Shown one piece after another: positions 34,824 through 43,616 of a stretch of DNA of 64,000 nt (position 1 is its first letter; each line of letters opens with the position of its first letter). The notes under the pieces are model-generated. The model did not search any database. It was not told the origin of the DNA and was given only the letters and a program-made list of their open reading frames with translations. This DNA is from Actinobacteria bacterium OV450 (GTDB lineage: Bacteria > Actinomycetota > Actinomycetes > Streptomycetales > Streptomycetaceae): contig LJCW01000109.1 in assembly GCA_001298555.1 (NCBI GenBank), forward strand, positions 48,501 through 112,500, written 5' to 3'. A program made the translations under genes and the position numbers.

Positions 34824-35100
34824 ATGACCGACGACGCGGCCAGGGCAGCCGAGCGCACGCGCGCCGCCCTGGCGGCGATGGACATCTGGACCACCGCCTG
34901 CCAGGAGTTGCTGGCGGCGGTGGCGAAGGACGAGAGGCACGGCGGTCCTCCGAGAGGGCGAGAGGGGAGTACGCCCACGGCTTCTGGCGGGAAGCCATGA
35001 CCGCGCTCGGCCACGGGGCAACGAGTGCGTCGCGGGAGCCGCCACCAGGAATGAGGCCCGAGCCCCCGCGGGTATCCGCGAGGTGGCCGGGGCGGATGTG
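34824..35100 (+). pseudogene. Frameshifted paralogue of the lipoprotein at 12747
   Basis: An ATG at 34824 with GGGGGG upstream opens a frame that contains MDIWTTACQELLAAVAKDER, closely matching DVWGEACQELLAEVAKAKKL of the lipoprotein at 12747-13190. After about 34950 the similarity continues in other frames (YAHGFWREAMTALGHGA, then ECVAGAATRNEARAPAGIRE). At least two frameshifts are therefore needed and the ending is lost. There is no signal peptide in this copy. It is a decayed, once cytosolic or mis-started, member of the same family. Confidence 0.65.
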
Positions 35101-35351
35101 ACTACGTTTGCCAGTCGCCACGGGCCGCCGGAGACTGGAGATATGAGCATGGCCCCGCCTCGGGAAACTGGGCTGGCCGGCGCCGATGCTTCCTCCCCTT
35201 GCCACGCCCAGCGGGCTCCTGCCGTTCGGCCACGAGACCCTCGCGGAGCGGCGTCGGCGTGGCAACGCCGTGTCTGCCGCATCGAACGTCGCGAATCCTC
35301 CCCGCGCCGCTGCCTGCTCGCCCATTGTTTTTCTTTCCCAGGAGGTGTCCT

Positions 35352-36569
35352 ATGTGCAAGACCTCCCTACTCAACTGCATCATCCCCCCGCACCTGCTCA
35401 AGAAGCTTCTGGAGAGCGAAGACACCGAGGTGCGCCAAGCCGCCTTGGACACCATGCTGACCACCGCTCGCCTGCGGGGCGAACGGGCGATCCGGGCGTC
35501 CTTCGCCGGCCCAGCCGCAACCGCAACCGGTAACGGTCGGCGCACCGTCTTCGACTGCGACCACGGGAGCTTCCTCGCATCCGCGGACCTGGCCAGGTCG
35601 GAGGATGGACCGGAGTCCATGGACGAGTCCGCGAACCGGGCATTTGACGGACTCGGCCTGACACGCGATTTCTACAAGGAGGTGTTCCAGCGTGATTCGA
35701 TCGACGGCCACGGGATGCGCCTGGACGGGTACGTTCACTTCAGTGTGAAGTTCAACAACGCGTTCTGGGACGGACGGCAGATGGTCTTCGGTGACGGAGA
35801 CGGAAAAATGTTGGACGACCTCACCCGATCCCTGGACGTGATTGCGCACGAGTTGACGCACGGAGTCACCGAACACACGGCGGGGCTGGTGTACCACAAT
35901 CAGTCCGGGGCCCTGAACGAGTCGATCTCGGATGTTTTCGGGTCGGTGGTCAAGCAGTGGTCGCTGAAGCAGTCGGTTGAGGAGGCGGACTGGCTGATCG
36001 GGGCTGACGTGTGGACTCCGGGGATCGATGCCGACGCCCTGCGATCGATGAAGGCCCCGGGGCACGCATACGACAACGCACTGTTCGGAAAGGATCCTCA
36101 GCCTGACCGCATGAGCAAATTCATTCACCTGCCCGACACCGAGGAAGGGGATTCCGGCGGGGTGCACTTCAACTCGGGCATCCCCAACAAGGCGTTCTTC
36201 CTGGCGGCTGTGGGCATCGGCGGATTCTCATGGGAGGGTGCGGGGCCCATCTGGTTTGAGTCGCTGAAAGCGTCCGGCCCCGAGACCCAGTTCCAGGACT
36301 TCGCGGACACCACCTTCCAGAAGGCCGGGGAACTCTTCGGCATCGGCAGCGCCGAGCAGTCGGCCGTGCTGGCAGCGTGGCAAGAGGTGGAAATCCCCAT
36401 CAGAGGCGTCCCGACCGGAGTCGCCCGGGCGCGGAGCCTTGCTGTCGACGGGAACGGCGGTGTGAGACGACAGGACGGCCTCGCAGCCTTGACCAGGCAG
36501 GTCGGGGAACTGAGCACCCAGATGACGAGGCTGTCCAAGGAGGTGGCCGCGTTGAAGCGGGCCGGTTGA
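35352..36569 (+). CDS. M4 family metallopeptidase, protealysin-like
   Basis: A 405-residue protein. A short N-terminal propeptide-like region has CIIPPHLLKKL, the 'PPxxL' signature of protealysin-like precursors. The thermolysin catalytic domain has zinc-binding HELTH at about 166-170, the third ligand Glu in NQSGALNESISDVFG, and the catalytic His in GGVHFNSGIPNKAFFLA (about 272). No signal peptide is present, as in other protealysin-like enzymes, which are often intracellular or exported by unusual routes. The C-terminal 45 residues form a coiled-coil-like tail (LAALTRQVGELSTQMTRLSK). GGAGG six bases before the ATG is an excellent site. The inhibitor-like gene follows after 54 bases. Confidence 0.9.
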   Translation: MCKTSLLNCIIPPHLLKKLLESEDTEVRQAALDTMLTTARLRGERAIRASFAGPAATATGNGRRTVFDCDHGSFLASADLARSEDGPESMDESANRAFDGLGLTRDFYKEVFQRDSIDGHGMRLDGYVHFSVKFNNAFWDGRQMVFGDGDGKMLDDLTRSLDVIAHELTHGVTEHTAGLVYHNQSGALNESISDVFGSVVKQWSLKQSVEEADWLIGADVWTPGIDADALRSMKAPGHAYDNALFGKDPQPDRMSKFIHLPDTEEGDSGGVHFNSGIPNKAFFLAAVGIGGFSWEGAGPIWFESLKASGPETQFQDFADTTFQKAGELFGIGSAEQSAVLAAWQEVEIPIRGVPTGVARARSLAVDGNGGVRRQDGLAALTRQVGELSTQMTRLSKEVAALKRAG

Positions 36570-36623
36570 CACCAGAAATGGCCGCCGCCCGAACCCAGAC
36601 CCATCGTAACGAGGTTGCGCGCA

Positions 36624-36926
36624 ATGAAGGTGACTCTGGCGACACACGGCGGGTTGGCGGCGGCGGCCAATCTCCGCCTCCCGCCCAAGGTGCTGGATAC
36701 GGACACCCTCCCGGAGAACGCTGCCTCGGAGCTGGCCCGGCTGGTGGAGGCGGCCGTCGCAGCGGGCGAGGCGGACCAGCCCAGCCGGGCCAGGGATGCG
36801 ATGAGCTACACGATATCGGTGGAGGACGGCGGTCGTTCGACGGTTCTCAAACAGTCGGACGCCGCCATGACCCCGGCGTTCGCGGCGCTGCTCACCCGGC
36901 TGCGGGAGTACCTGGAGCAGCAATGA
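36624..36926 (+). CDS. Emfourin-type protealysin inhibitor
   Basis: A 100-residue protein starting MKVTLATHGGLAAAANLRLP and ending FAALLTRLREYLEQQ, with a central YTISVEDGGRSTVL strand. Size, sequence pattern and position directly after an M4 protealysin-like protease gene match emfourin, the family of small cytosolic inhibitors of such proteases. It probably protects the cell from, or regulates, the upstream enzyme. The ATG at 36624 has GAGG about ten bases upstream. Confidence 0.82.
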   Translation: MKVTLATHGGLAAAANLRLPPKVLDTDTLPENAASELARLVEAAVAAGEADQPSRARDAMSYTISVEDGGRSTVLKQSDAAMTPAFAALLTRLREYLEQQ

Positions 36927-37075
36927 CGCCTGCCGGGCCAGGTCCTTGACCACTAGCGCCCCACTCGGCGGTGAGGGGGGCGCGGGGCCGAGGCGGGGGC
37001 GCTGAGTGGGTCCTCCGCTGCCTCGTGTAGGGCGCGCATCGATGCGAATCGCGTTCAGGTGACTACTCTGCGTGC

Positions 37076-40000
37076 ATGCCGAATGCTCAGGCGCAGTTGA
37101 AGCTGCGAGACGTGCCGGGCTGGGCGGTGGGGTTGTGCCTGTTCGGGCTTGCCGCCGGTCTCTTCGTGATCATCTGGTACGTGGCGGATCCGCCGTTCCG
37201 CGCCAGACCCCCACTGGACAGCGAACTGCTGCTGCAGTTCGCGGCGACGGCAGATACGGCTCGTGCCATCGTGAAAGACGGAGGCGGGGCCAAACTCTTC
37301 CAGGACGGCCTCGTGCTGGACTGGCGCTGGTACGTTCCCGGGTACGGAGCGGCCCTCGCCGGGGCTTTCGGACTCGGGCACCTGCTCCTCTACCGGAAGT
37401 CCACCCGCCTGTGGGCCCGGCGCGCGCTCCTTCTCACCCCTGTGGTGGTGGCGGCGGACTGTGTGGAGAACATCTTCCTCTGGAAGGCACTGGACCGGAT
37501 CAAAGCCGCCCCGGACGGTCCTGTACTGCCCTGGTTCGGCGTCTTGCGAACGGCCGCGGAGCGCGATCTGGAGCGGAACCTGAAGTGGGCGACCTACTTC
37601 GCCCAGGTGAAGTGGGCGCTCGTCGTCCCGCTGGTGGTAGCGGCCGTGCTGATCGTCGTCACCCTCTACTGCCGTCGTGTACAGGACCCCTCCGTCTTGA
37701 CGAGCGGCCGGGAGGACCACCCCCGTCCCGTCGTGGCCCACTGCAATCGGCCCGCCGGTGAGACGGAGAGCCAGCGGAACCACCCCGACGTGATCCTTCC
37801 GCCCGCTGCGCCCCACGACTGGGAGCCCCGGCCCGAGTGGACCGCCCCCGACCCGGCGCGAGTGCCCCAGGCCCCGGCTCAGGCCCAGGACCCAGACGCC
37901 AACACGGTCACCCGCTGGCGCACGCGTGCCTACCAGCCGCCCGGCCGAAAGCCTGCAGAGCTCGGCTTCTGCGTTTCCGGCGGCGGTATCCGGTCGGCCT
38001 CGATCACCCTGGGCGCGCTCCAGGCGCTGCGCGGACAACTACTCAAGGCGGACTATCTGGTCTCGGTGTCCGGTGGCGGGTACACAGCCGGCGCCCTCCA
38101 GCTGGCTCTGACCGGTGCCCGGCTCAAGGACGCGGACGGGAAGCCCTCGGTGCGGCCCGGCCTTGCGGAGCCCGCCGACGCGTTCGCACCGGGCAGCCAG
38201 GAGGAAGACCACATCCGCCGCCACGCCAAGTACCTGGCTGACACGCCCAAGGAGAAGATGCACGCCGCAGGGGCGGTGCTGCGGGGCATGGCCGTTTCCT
38301 TCGGCATGCTGGCGCTGCTCTTCGCAGTGGCGGGCCAGTTCCTGAACGCGTTCTACTCGCACCTTCCGCTGACCGACCTGCACCGCTTCATGCCGCAGGC
38401 GAAGGCGTCCCAGCCGGCGTGTGCGGTTCCGAACGCCCCGGGGTGTCCTGGACTCCCACAGGTGTCCCTGCCCTCCCTGGAGCTGTATCCGCACGCCTGG
38501 CACCCCGTTCTCGCCCTGTTCGCCCTGGCGGGCCTGCTGTCCGTGGGAGCCGCCTTCGCAGGGGCGGGGAACATGAGGTCCCGCCCCGCCTGGCTGCGCA
38601 GCATTGTGAACTCGATCGTGGCCACGGCCCTGACGGTCGCCCTCATCTCCATCGTCATTCCGGCGGTGATCTGGTTCTTCGCCTGGCTGGCGCTCGAACA
38701 AGGGGTGGTGCACAACGACGGCAGGGGACTGTCGGTGCTCGCCGCGCTCACGGCGGTGGCGACTGCGGTCGGCACCTGGTTCACCGTCGTCCACAAGACG
38801 GTCAAGCAGCTGAAGCCGGACGGGGAGAAGCCCGGCCTGTTCGGCAGGGGCGGCCCGTCCCTGGTCGTTCACGTCGGCGCAAGCTGGATCAAGATCGTGG
38901 TGTGCTGGCTGGTGCTGCTCCTGGTCGCGTTCTTCTGCCTCGCCCTCATGTCCTGGGCCGCCGTCTACGCCGGTAGTTGGGACATCGGGTGGAAGGCCGG
39001 AATCCCGATCGCCCTGATCGTGCTGTCGCTCGTGATCGACCAGACCACCTTCAGCCTGCACCCCTTCTACCGACAGCGGCTGGCGGGTGCCTTCGCTGTC
39101 CGGCGCGCGGTGTTGAAGGACGGCTCGGTGGGTGCTCTGCCGTACGACTACAACCACGAGCCGACCCCGCTGGACCCCTACGCGCAGCGGGTGCAGGGCT
39201 TCCCCCAGGTCATCTTCGCCGCCTCCGCTGCCATTTCGCTGCGCAACCGCACCGCTCCCGGGCGTCCCGCCGTGCCCTTCACCTTCGCCTCCGACTACTG
39301 CGGTGGCCCCGACACGGGCTGGGTCCGCACCGACACCCTGCAGAACACGGCCCCCCCGCTGATCGGACGCGACCTGACCGTGCAGTCGGCCGTCGCCGTG
39401 TCAGGAGCGGCCTTCGCCTCCGCGATGGGCAGTCAGACGATGTTCATGGAGCGGCTGCTCGCCCTTTCCAACGTGCGGCTGGGCACGTGGGTCCCGAACC
39501 CGCTCTACCTCGCAGAACTGGCGAAATACGGGCCCTGCCGGCTCATGCCGCGGCTGCCACGCGTACGACGGCTCCGGTACCAACTCCAGGAGCTGGTGAG
39601 CTGGTACTCGGATACCACTCCCTTGCTGCTGTGCACGGACGGCGGGCACTTCGACAATCTCGGTCTGGTCGAGACGCTCCGGCTCCGCTGCCGTACGGTC
39701 TACGTCATCGACTCCTCAGGGGACACGCCGCCGCTGGCCACCACCCTCGCGCAGGCGGTCACGCTCGCCTACGAAGACCTCGGAGTGAAGATCACCTTCA
39801 AGGACGAGGGGCAGAACGTGCTGGACCTGGTGCCCGGCAGCGCCCCACCGCTCCCGCCGGAGACGCCGATGGCCGCGCTGAACACCCGGTTCTCCGCCAC
39901 CAGTGTGGTGCGCGGCACGATCGAGTACCCCGATCCGGTCGAGTTCTCGCCCGGCACACCGGCCGACACAAAGGGGACGATCATCTTCGTGAAGGCCAGT

Positions 40001-40192
40001 CTGACTCCCGACATGCCGTACGAGCTGCTCAGCTACGCCCTCAGTGAGAAGGCCTTCCCCCGCCAGAGCACCTTCGACCAGTGGTTCGACCATGCCCAGT
40101 TCGACGCCTACCGGGCGCTCGGGTACCACATCGGCACCAAGGCCGGGGAAGTGGGTGCTGAGCTGCCGGAGCCAGGGGTGGTACCGGGGTGA
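37076..40192 (+). CDS. Patatin-like phospholipase with multiple membrane segments
   Basis: A 1038-residue protein. About two or three transmembrane helices lie in 1-200. A patatin catalytic domain begins at about 295 with LGFCVSGGGIRSASITLGAL (oxyanion GGGIR) and has the nucleophile Ser at about 332 in LVSVSGGGYTAGAL. A large insert with four to five further transmembrane helices (about 395-650) follows. The catalytic Asp is in LLCTDGGHFDNLGLVETL (DGG) near 860. It should be a serine acyl hydrolase on membrane lipids. The insert makes it much longer than simple patatins but similar to other large bacterial patatin-domain membrane proteins. It has its own hairpin terminator. Confidence 0.85.
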   Translation: MPNAQAQLKLRDVPGWAVGLCLFGLAAGLFVIIWYVADPPFRARPPLDSELLLQFAATADTARAIVKDGGGAKLFQDGLVLDWRWYVPGYGAALAGAFGLGHLLLYRKSTRLWARRALLLTPVVVAADCVENIFLWKALDRIKAAPDGPVLPWFGVLRTAAERDLERNLKWATYFAQVKWALVVPLVVAAVLIVVTLYCRRVQDPSVLTSGREDHPRPVVAHCNRPAGETESQRNHPDVILPPAAPHDWEPRPEWTAPDPARVPQAPAQAQDPDANTVTRWRTRAYQPPGRKPAELGFCVSGGGIRSASITLGALQALRGQLLKADYLVSVSGGGYTAGALQLALTGARLKDADGKPSVRPGLAEPADAFAPGSQEEDHIRRHAKYLADTPKEKMHAAGAVLRGMAVSFGMLALLFAVAGQFLNAFYSHLPLTDLHRFMPQAKASQPACAVPNAPGCPGLPQVSLPSLELYPHAWHPVLALFALAGLLSVGAAFAGAGNMRSRPAWLRSIVNSIVATALTVALISIVIPAVIWFFAWLALEQGVVHNDGRGLSVLAALTAVATAVGTWFTVVHKTVKQLKPDGEKPGLFGRGGPSLVVHVGASWIKIVVCWLVLLLVAFFCLALMSWAAVYAGSWDIGWKAGIPIALIVLSLVIDQTTFSLHPFYRQRLAGAFAVRRAVLKDGSVGALPYDYNHEPTPLDPYAQRVQGFPQVIFAASAAISLRNRTAPGRPAVPFTFASDYCGGPDTGWVRTDTLQNTAPPLIGRDLTVQSAVAVSGAAFASAMGSQTMFMERLLALSNVRLGTWVPNPLYLAELAKYGPCRLMPRLPRVRRLRYQLQELVSWYSDTTPLLLCTDGGHFDNLGLVETLRLRCRTVYVIDSSGDTPPLATTLAQAVTLAYEDLGVKITFKDEGQNVLDLVPGSAPPLPPETPMAALNTRFSATSVVRGTIEYPDPVEFSPGTPADTKGTIIFVKASLTPDMPYELLSYALSEKAFPRQSTFDQWFDHAQFDAYRALGYHIGTKAGEVGAELPEPGVVPG

Positions 40193-40208
40193 CCGGGATC
40201 AGCCCGGA

Positions 40209-40237
40209 GCCGCTCCCTGCGGTCCGCTGGGAGCGGC
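40209..40237 (+). terminator. Hairpin terminator after the patatin gene
   Basis: A perfect 9-bp stem GCCGCTCCC / GGGAGCGGC (40209-40217 and 40229-40237) with an 11-nt loop, 16 bases after the stop codon. Confidence 0.65.
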
Positions 40238-40452
40238 GCGCATTCAGCGCCCGTAGGGTCGTCCGTGCGTCACGATCCGGATCCCGGGCGGGGTGCTGTG
40301 TGGGGGGCGGACCACGGCCTGCCCTGTTCCCCGCTGCGGGGGGGGACCTGCGCTGACCGTGGGGGAGGGGGATGCACCCCAGGTCGGCCGAGGCGGGCCA
40401 CGACGAACCGGGCCCCGGCCTCGGGTCCGCCGCCCACCCCGCGAAGGAACGG

Positions 40453-41601
40453 TCAGGTGACGCGGGAGGAGCGGTACGACAGGGTGGAACGGGGATCCAA
40501 GAAGCGGCCGGAGGCGGAGAATGCGGCTGCGCCGAAACCCTCCTGCCGCATGTCAACCGCGGGGAACTCCTTACAGGCGGTCTGCGGCTGGGCCGTGGAG
40601 CGGTTGAACCGGCAGGCGAGGCCCGTGAGTCTGATGGTGATGAAGTCCGCGATCTGGGCTCCGAACTCGATGGGCCTGCCGCCGATGGTGATGTCCCCGA
40701 GGTCGAAACCCTTGTCCTGGGGCACTTCGTAGACGGCGCGGACACGGTGCTCCGAGTCGCCTCTCAGATAGGTCCAGTAGTCCTGGGGATCGGAGCCGTC
40801 CGGGGTCTCCCAGCCATCCGTCGACAGGTCGTCGAAGTACAGGCCCACTGGGTCGGCGAGGCTGATGTCGGCCTTCTGCCGGGCCAGGGCGTTGACTCCT
40901 GCACCGATGTGGGGATCACTGTTGCGCTCTGCTGCACCGTACTTGCTGCAGTTGACGAGTTCCTGCTCAGTGCTCAGCTCCTGGCCGTTGACGACGCGCC
41001 GAATGGTGGCTGCCGCAGCCAACTCGATCTCCGCGCCCAGGGTGTTGTTCTGCTGGATCAAGTGCATGGCGCCGTGGCTCGTGGAGTTGTTCCACTTGTT
41101 GCGCGGTTGGTATCTGCCACTGGGCGAGAACAGATCCTCCTTGCGCACGTCCGGACTGATGAAGCTACGGTAGAGGGCGACCACCTTGTCCGGATTCGTC
41201 TGTGCCAGGATCTCCCAGTACTCGGGGCCTTCACACGTGAACGTGACCTGGGTGATCTTTCCCGAGCCATTCCGGGTGACGCTCCACTCGCAGTACTCGT
41301 CCTGGACGTCGCGGCTGGCGTCGGCGCGCTGCCATCGCTGGAGATCGCCGACGGAAGTGATCTTGATGATGCGGGGGAACGCGGTCCATGTGATGGAGGC
41401 CCGCTGGACGTCCGACGCCGTATCCGTGCTGGTCAGGTTGTAGAACTGCGGTCGCGGACTGTCGTTCAGTACCTGACGGGGATCGGGGCCCTGAATGGCC
41501 TCGTCGACCGTGTCGGAGATGAACACGTTCCATGCCTTGCGGCCGAAGTCGTCCAGATCGTCGAGGTTGCCGGGAGGCCCGTAAGCATCCACTGTGGCCA
41601 T
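40453..41601 (-). CDS. Uncharacterised protein (382 aa)
   Basis: A soluble protein of 382 residues beginning MATVDAYGPPGNLDDLDDFG. No signal peptide, membrane helix or classical catalytic motif is visible. Conserved-looking blocks include YCEWSVTRNGSGKITQVTFT (a predicted beta segment with Cys), SDPHIGAGVNALARQKADIS, VGLYFDDLSTDGWETPDG and FGAQIADFITIRLTGLAC. I recall similar hypothetical proteins in unrelated bacteria but no assigned function. It lies 97 bases downstream of the 552-residue protein on the same strand, with AAGGAG close to its ATG, so the two are probably one operon. Confidence 0.65.
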   Translation of the reverse strand: MATVDAYGPPGNLDDLDDFGRKAWNVFISDTVDEAIQGPDPRQVLNDSPRPQFYNLTSTDTASDVQRASITWTAFPRIIKITSVGDLQRWQRADASRDVQDEYCEWSVTRNGSGKITQVTFTCEGPEYWEILAQTNPDKVVALYRSFISPDVRKEDLFSPSGRYQPRNKWNNSTSHGAMHLIQQNNTLGAEIELAAAATIRRVVNGQELSTEQELVNCSKYGAAERNSDPHIGAGVNALARQKADISLADPVGLYFDDLSTDGWETPDGSDPQDYWTYLRGDSEHRVRAVYEVPQDKGFDLGDITIGGRPIEFGAQIADFITIRLTGLACRFNRSTAQPQTACKEFPAVDMRQEGFGAAAFSASGRFLDPRSTLSYRSSRVT

Positions 41602-41698
41602 GGTGCTCGTTCTCCTTGCTCGGGAAGACGGAGGGGTGGAAGGCAGCGGTCACCGGCGCCGCTGTAGCTGATGCCGTGCCGGCTGAGGAGGGGTGGCT

Positions 41699-43357
41699 TC
41701 AGGTCAGCTCCGCGACGGTGGCGTCCTCGCGCATCGCCAGCGGTGGCGCGTCGGGCGGAATGTTGGTGACCGGCAGGGTGAGCTCGAACTCATTCAGTTT
41801 CATGAGGCGAAATTGCCGACGCCGTGACTCGGCCAACCGGACGTAGTCGTCGAATCCGGCTGCGGTCTGGATCTGTTGGGTGACCCTGCGCAGGTAGGCG
41901 TCCACCCGCTGTCCGAACACTGATTGCCACGTGTCTTCAGGCACCTGCCAGTGCGCGGCGAAGCGGGCTTCGGGACTGTCGGCGGGCAGGTTCCGCGTTC
42001 GCGCCGCGTCCAAGATGGCCTGGGTGACGGTGTCACACAACTTCGCGGCCTTGACCGGCGTGGTCGGCACGTACCGCATGAGGAGACCGCGGGCAGGGCT
42101 GAAGACCGGGTTCGGAAAGTCCACCATCAGCACGCACGCGGCAAACCTGGCCGAGATGAGCCCCTTGCGGACCATCTGCCGGATCACCTCGTTGTCCTCG
42201 TGGGCGGCCTCGGGGACAACGAAGGCGAAGAACGTGTCACCTGGCTGGGAGAAGCCGCTGATCTTCTCCTCCAGCCGGAAACCGAACCGCGTCAGACCGG
42301 CCAGGTACCCGGCGGCCTGCGCCCGGGGCGGAGAAGCCTGCGTGAACAGTCGCAGATCGTCGAACAGGACGTCCTGGTTCAGCCAGAACCCGGTGGGCAG
42401 CGTCAACTCGCCACTGTCCGCCGTGATGGTGCTGCTCTGCCGGTCCGTACTGGTGAGGTTGACCGTGGTGCTGGTGAACAGGTGGCGCAGTAGCCGGTCG
42501 GGGTGGTCCACGACGCCGTTCGCGGTGACCTCGGCGAGGCGGGCAGCCGTCCACCGGGTGATGAGGAACCTGACCGTCAGTTCCAGCCGCTCGGCTCCGA
42601 TGACCTGCTGGAACAACTGGTCATGGCGGAGCGGGTCATCATCGGCGAGCCGGATCGTTGCCCGCTCCGACTGCCAGTTGATCCAGGGGATCCTGAGTTC
42701 CTTCATCACGGCGCTGCCGTTGACGTGGCTGTCGAAGCAGCCCTTGCCCCGCGAGTCCGGCTCCAGCGCGTCCCAGGAGTTGCCCGCCCACACCCAGCTC
42801 GATCCGAAACGCGCATAGAAATTGAAGACCCTCGCTACAGAATCCCACCCCGCGACCTGAAGAAATCCCTGCCCGGGGTCGCCGCCGGCCTGGGTGCTGA
42901 CCAGAAGGTCCACCTCAGTGCCGTCCACGGCGGTCGTGATCGCGAACCGCATGTCGCGCTCGCCGATGGCAAGCGGAGAGATTTGCCCGGCCTCGCTGAC
43001 CAGATACACCTTGAGTGAGGCGGCTGCCGTGGCGGGGAGTGCCGAGAGCAGTTCCTGCACGGTGGTCGGATACCTGCCGACGCGGAAGAACGTGACCGCC
43101 ATCGGGTCACCCAACTGCGCCAGTTCCTCATCACTGACGGGCCGAGGCCGATCGTCACGGCCGCTGACCCTGCGGTACAGCCGCCCCGGCTCCAGCGCCG
43201 TGGAACCTGGTCCGCAGCCGCCCCCGGCGATGCCAGGCTCCAACGGGAAGTGACCGGATGGATCGAAGGCGGCCGAGATACGCGAGGCGTCGGCCTCCTC
43301 GACGGCAGTTGCACTCATCCAGGCGGTCGCCCGCCGCAGCTGCGCGTGATCGGGCAT
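41699..43357 (-). CDS. Uncharacterised protein (552 aa)
   Basis: A 552-residue soluble protein, no signal peptide or membrane helix. The N-terminal third contains AVTFFRVGRYPTTVQELLSA and FLQVAGWDSVARVFNFYARF. The C-terminal half has FARGLLMRYVP-like and IRQMVRKGLISARFAACVLM segments and ends in a charged helix (SRRRQFRLMKLNEFELTLP). AGGAG precedes the ATG at 43357 by about ten bases. It is first in a probable two-gene operon with the 382-residue protein. I cannot name the family. Size and partner suggest a conserved two-component assembly, which is inference only. Confidence 0.62.
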   Translation of the reverse strand: MPDHAQLRRATAWMSATAVEEADASRISAAFDPSGHFPLEPGIAGGGCGPGSTALEPGRLYRRVSGRDDRPRPVSDEELAQLGDPMAVTFFRVGRYPTTVQELLSALPATAAASLKVYLVSEAGQISPLAIGERDMRFAITTAVDGTEVDLLVSTQAGGDPGQGFLQVAGWDSVARVFNFYARFGSSWVWAGNSWDALEPDSRGKGCFDSHVNGSAVMKELRIPWINWQSERATIRLADDDPLRHDQLFQQVIGAERLELTVRFLITRWTAARLAEVTANGVVDHPDRLLRHLFTSTTVNLTSTDRQSSTITADSGELTLPTGFWLNQDVLFDDLRLFTQASPPRAQAAGYLAGLTRFGFRLEEKISGFSQPGDTFFAFVVPEAAHEDNEVIRQMVRKGLISARFAACVLMVDFPNPVFSPARGLLMRYVPTTPVKAAKLCDTVTQAILDAARTRNLPADSPEARFAAHWQVPEDTWQSVFGQRVDAYLRRVTQQIQTAAGFDDYVRLAESRRRQFRLMKLNEFELTLPVTNIPPDAPPLAMREDATVAELT

Positions 43358-43546
43358 GGCCAGTCCGCTCCTACAATGCGTCATTCTTCCAGTGGGCACT
43401 AAAAGCCAATGACCAAAAGCCAATGCTTGAATGCATACCCAGGCATGCAACCCCATTTCCGCAGCCGGGCGCAGATCCACCCCAATGGCTAAACCTGATA
43501 TCGAAGCGCCCTGCGAATGGGGTCCGGGCACAGCCGTGCGAAGACC

Positions 43547-43591
43547 ACCCTCGCCCGCCGGTCAGGTCGCTTTCGGCCGGCCGGCGAGGGT
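43547..43591 (-). terminator. Hairpin terminator after the DUF2278 gene
   Basis: Two 15-base arms (43547-43561 and 43577-43591; ACCCTCGCCCGCCGG against CCGGCCGGCGAGGGT) pair with one mismatch around a 15-nt loop, 26 bases beyond the minus-strand stop codon. Confidence 0.7.
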
Positions 43592-43616
43592 GCTGTCGGG
43601 CTTGGTGCTGTTGGTG

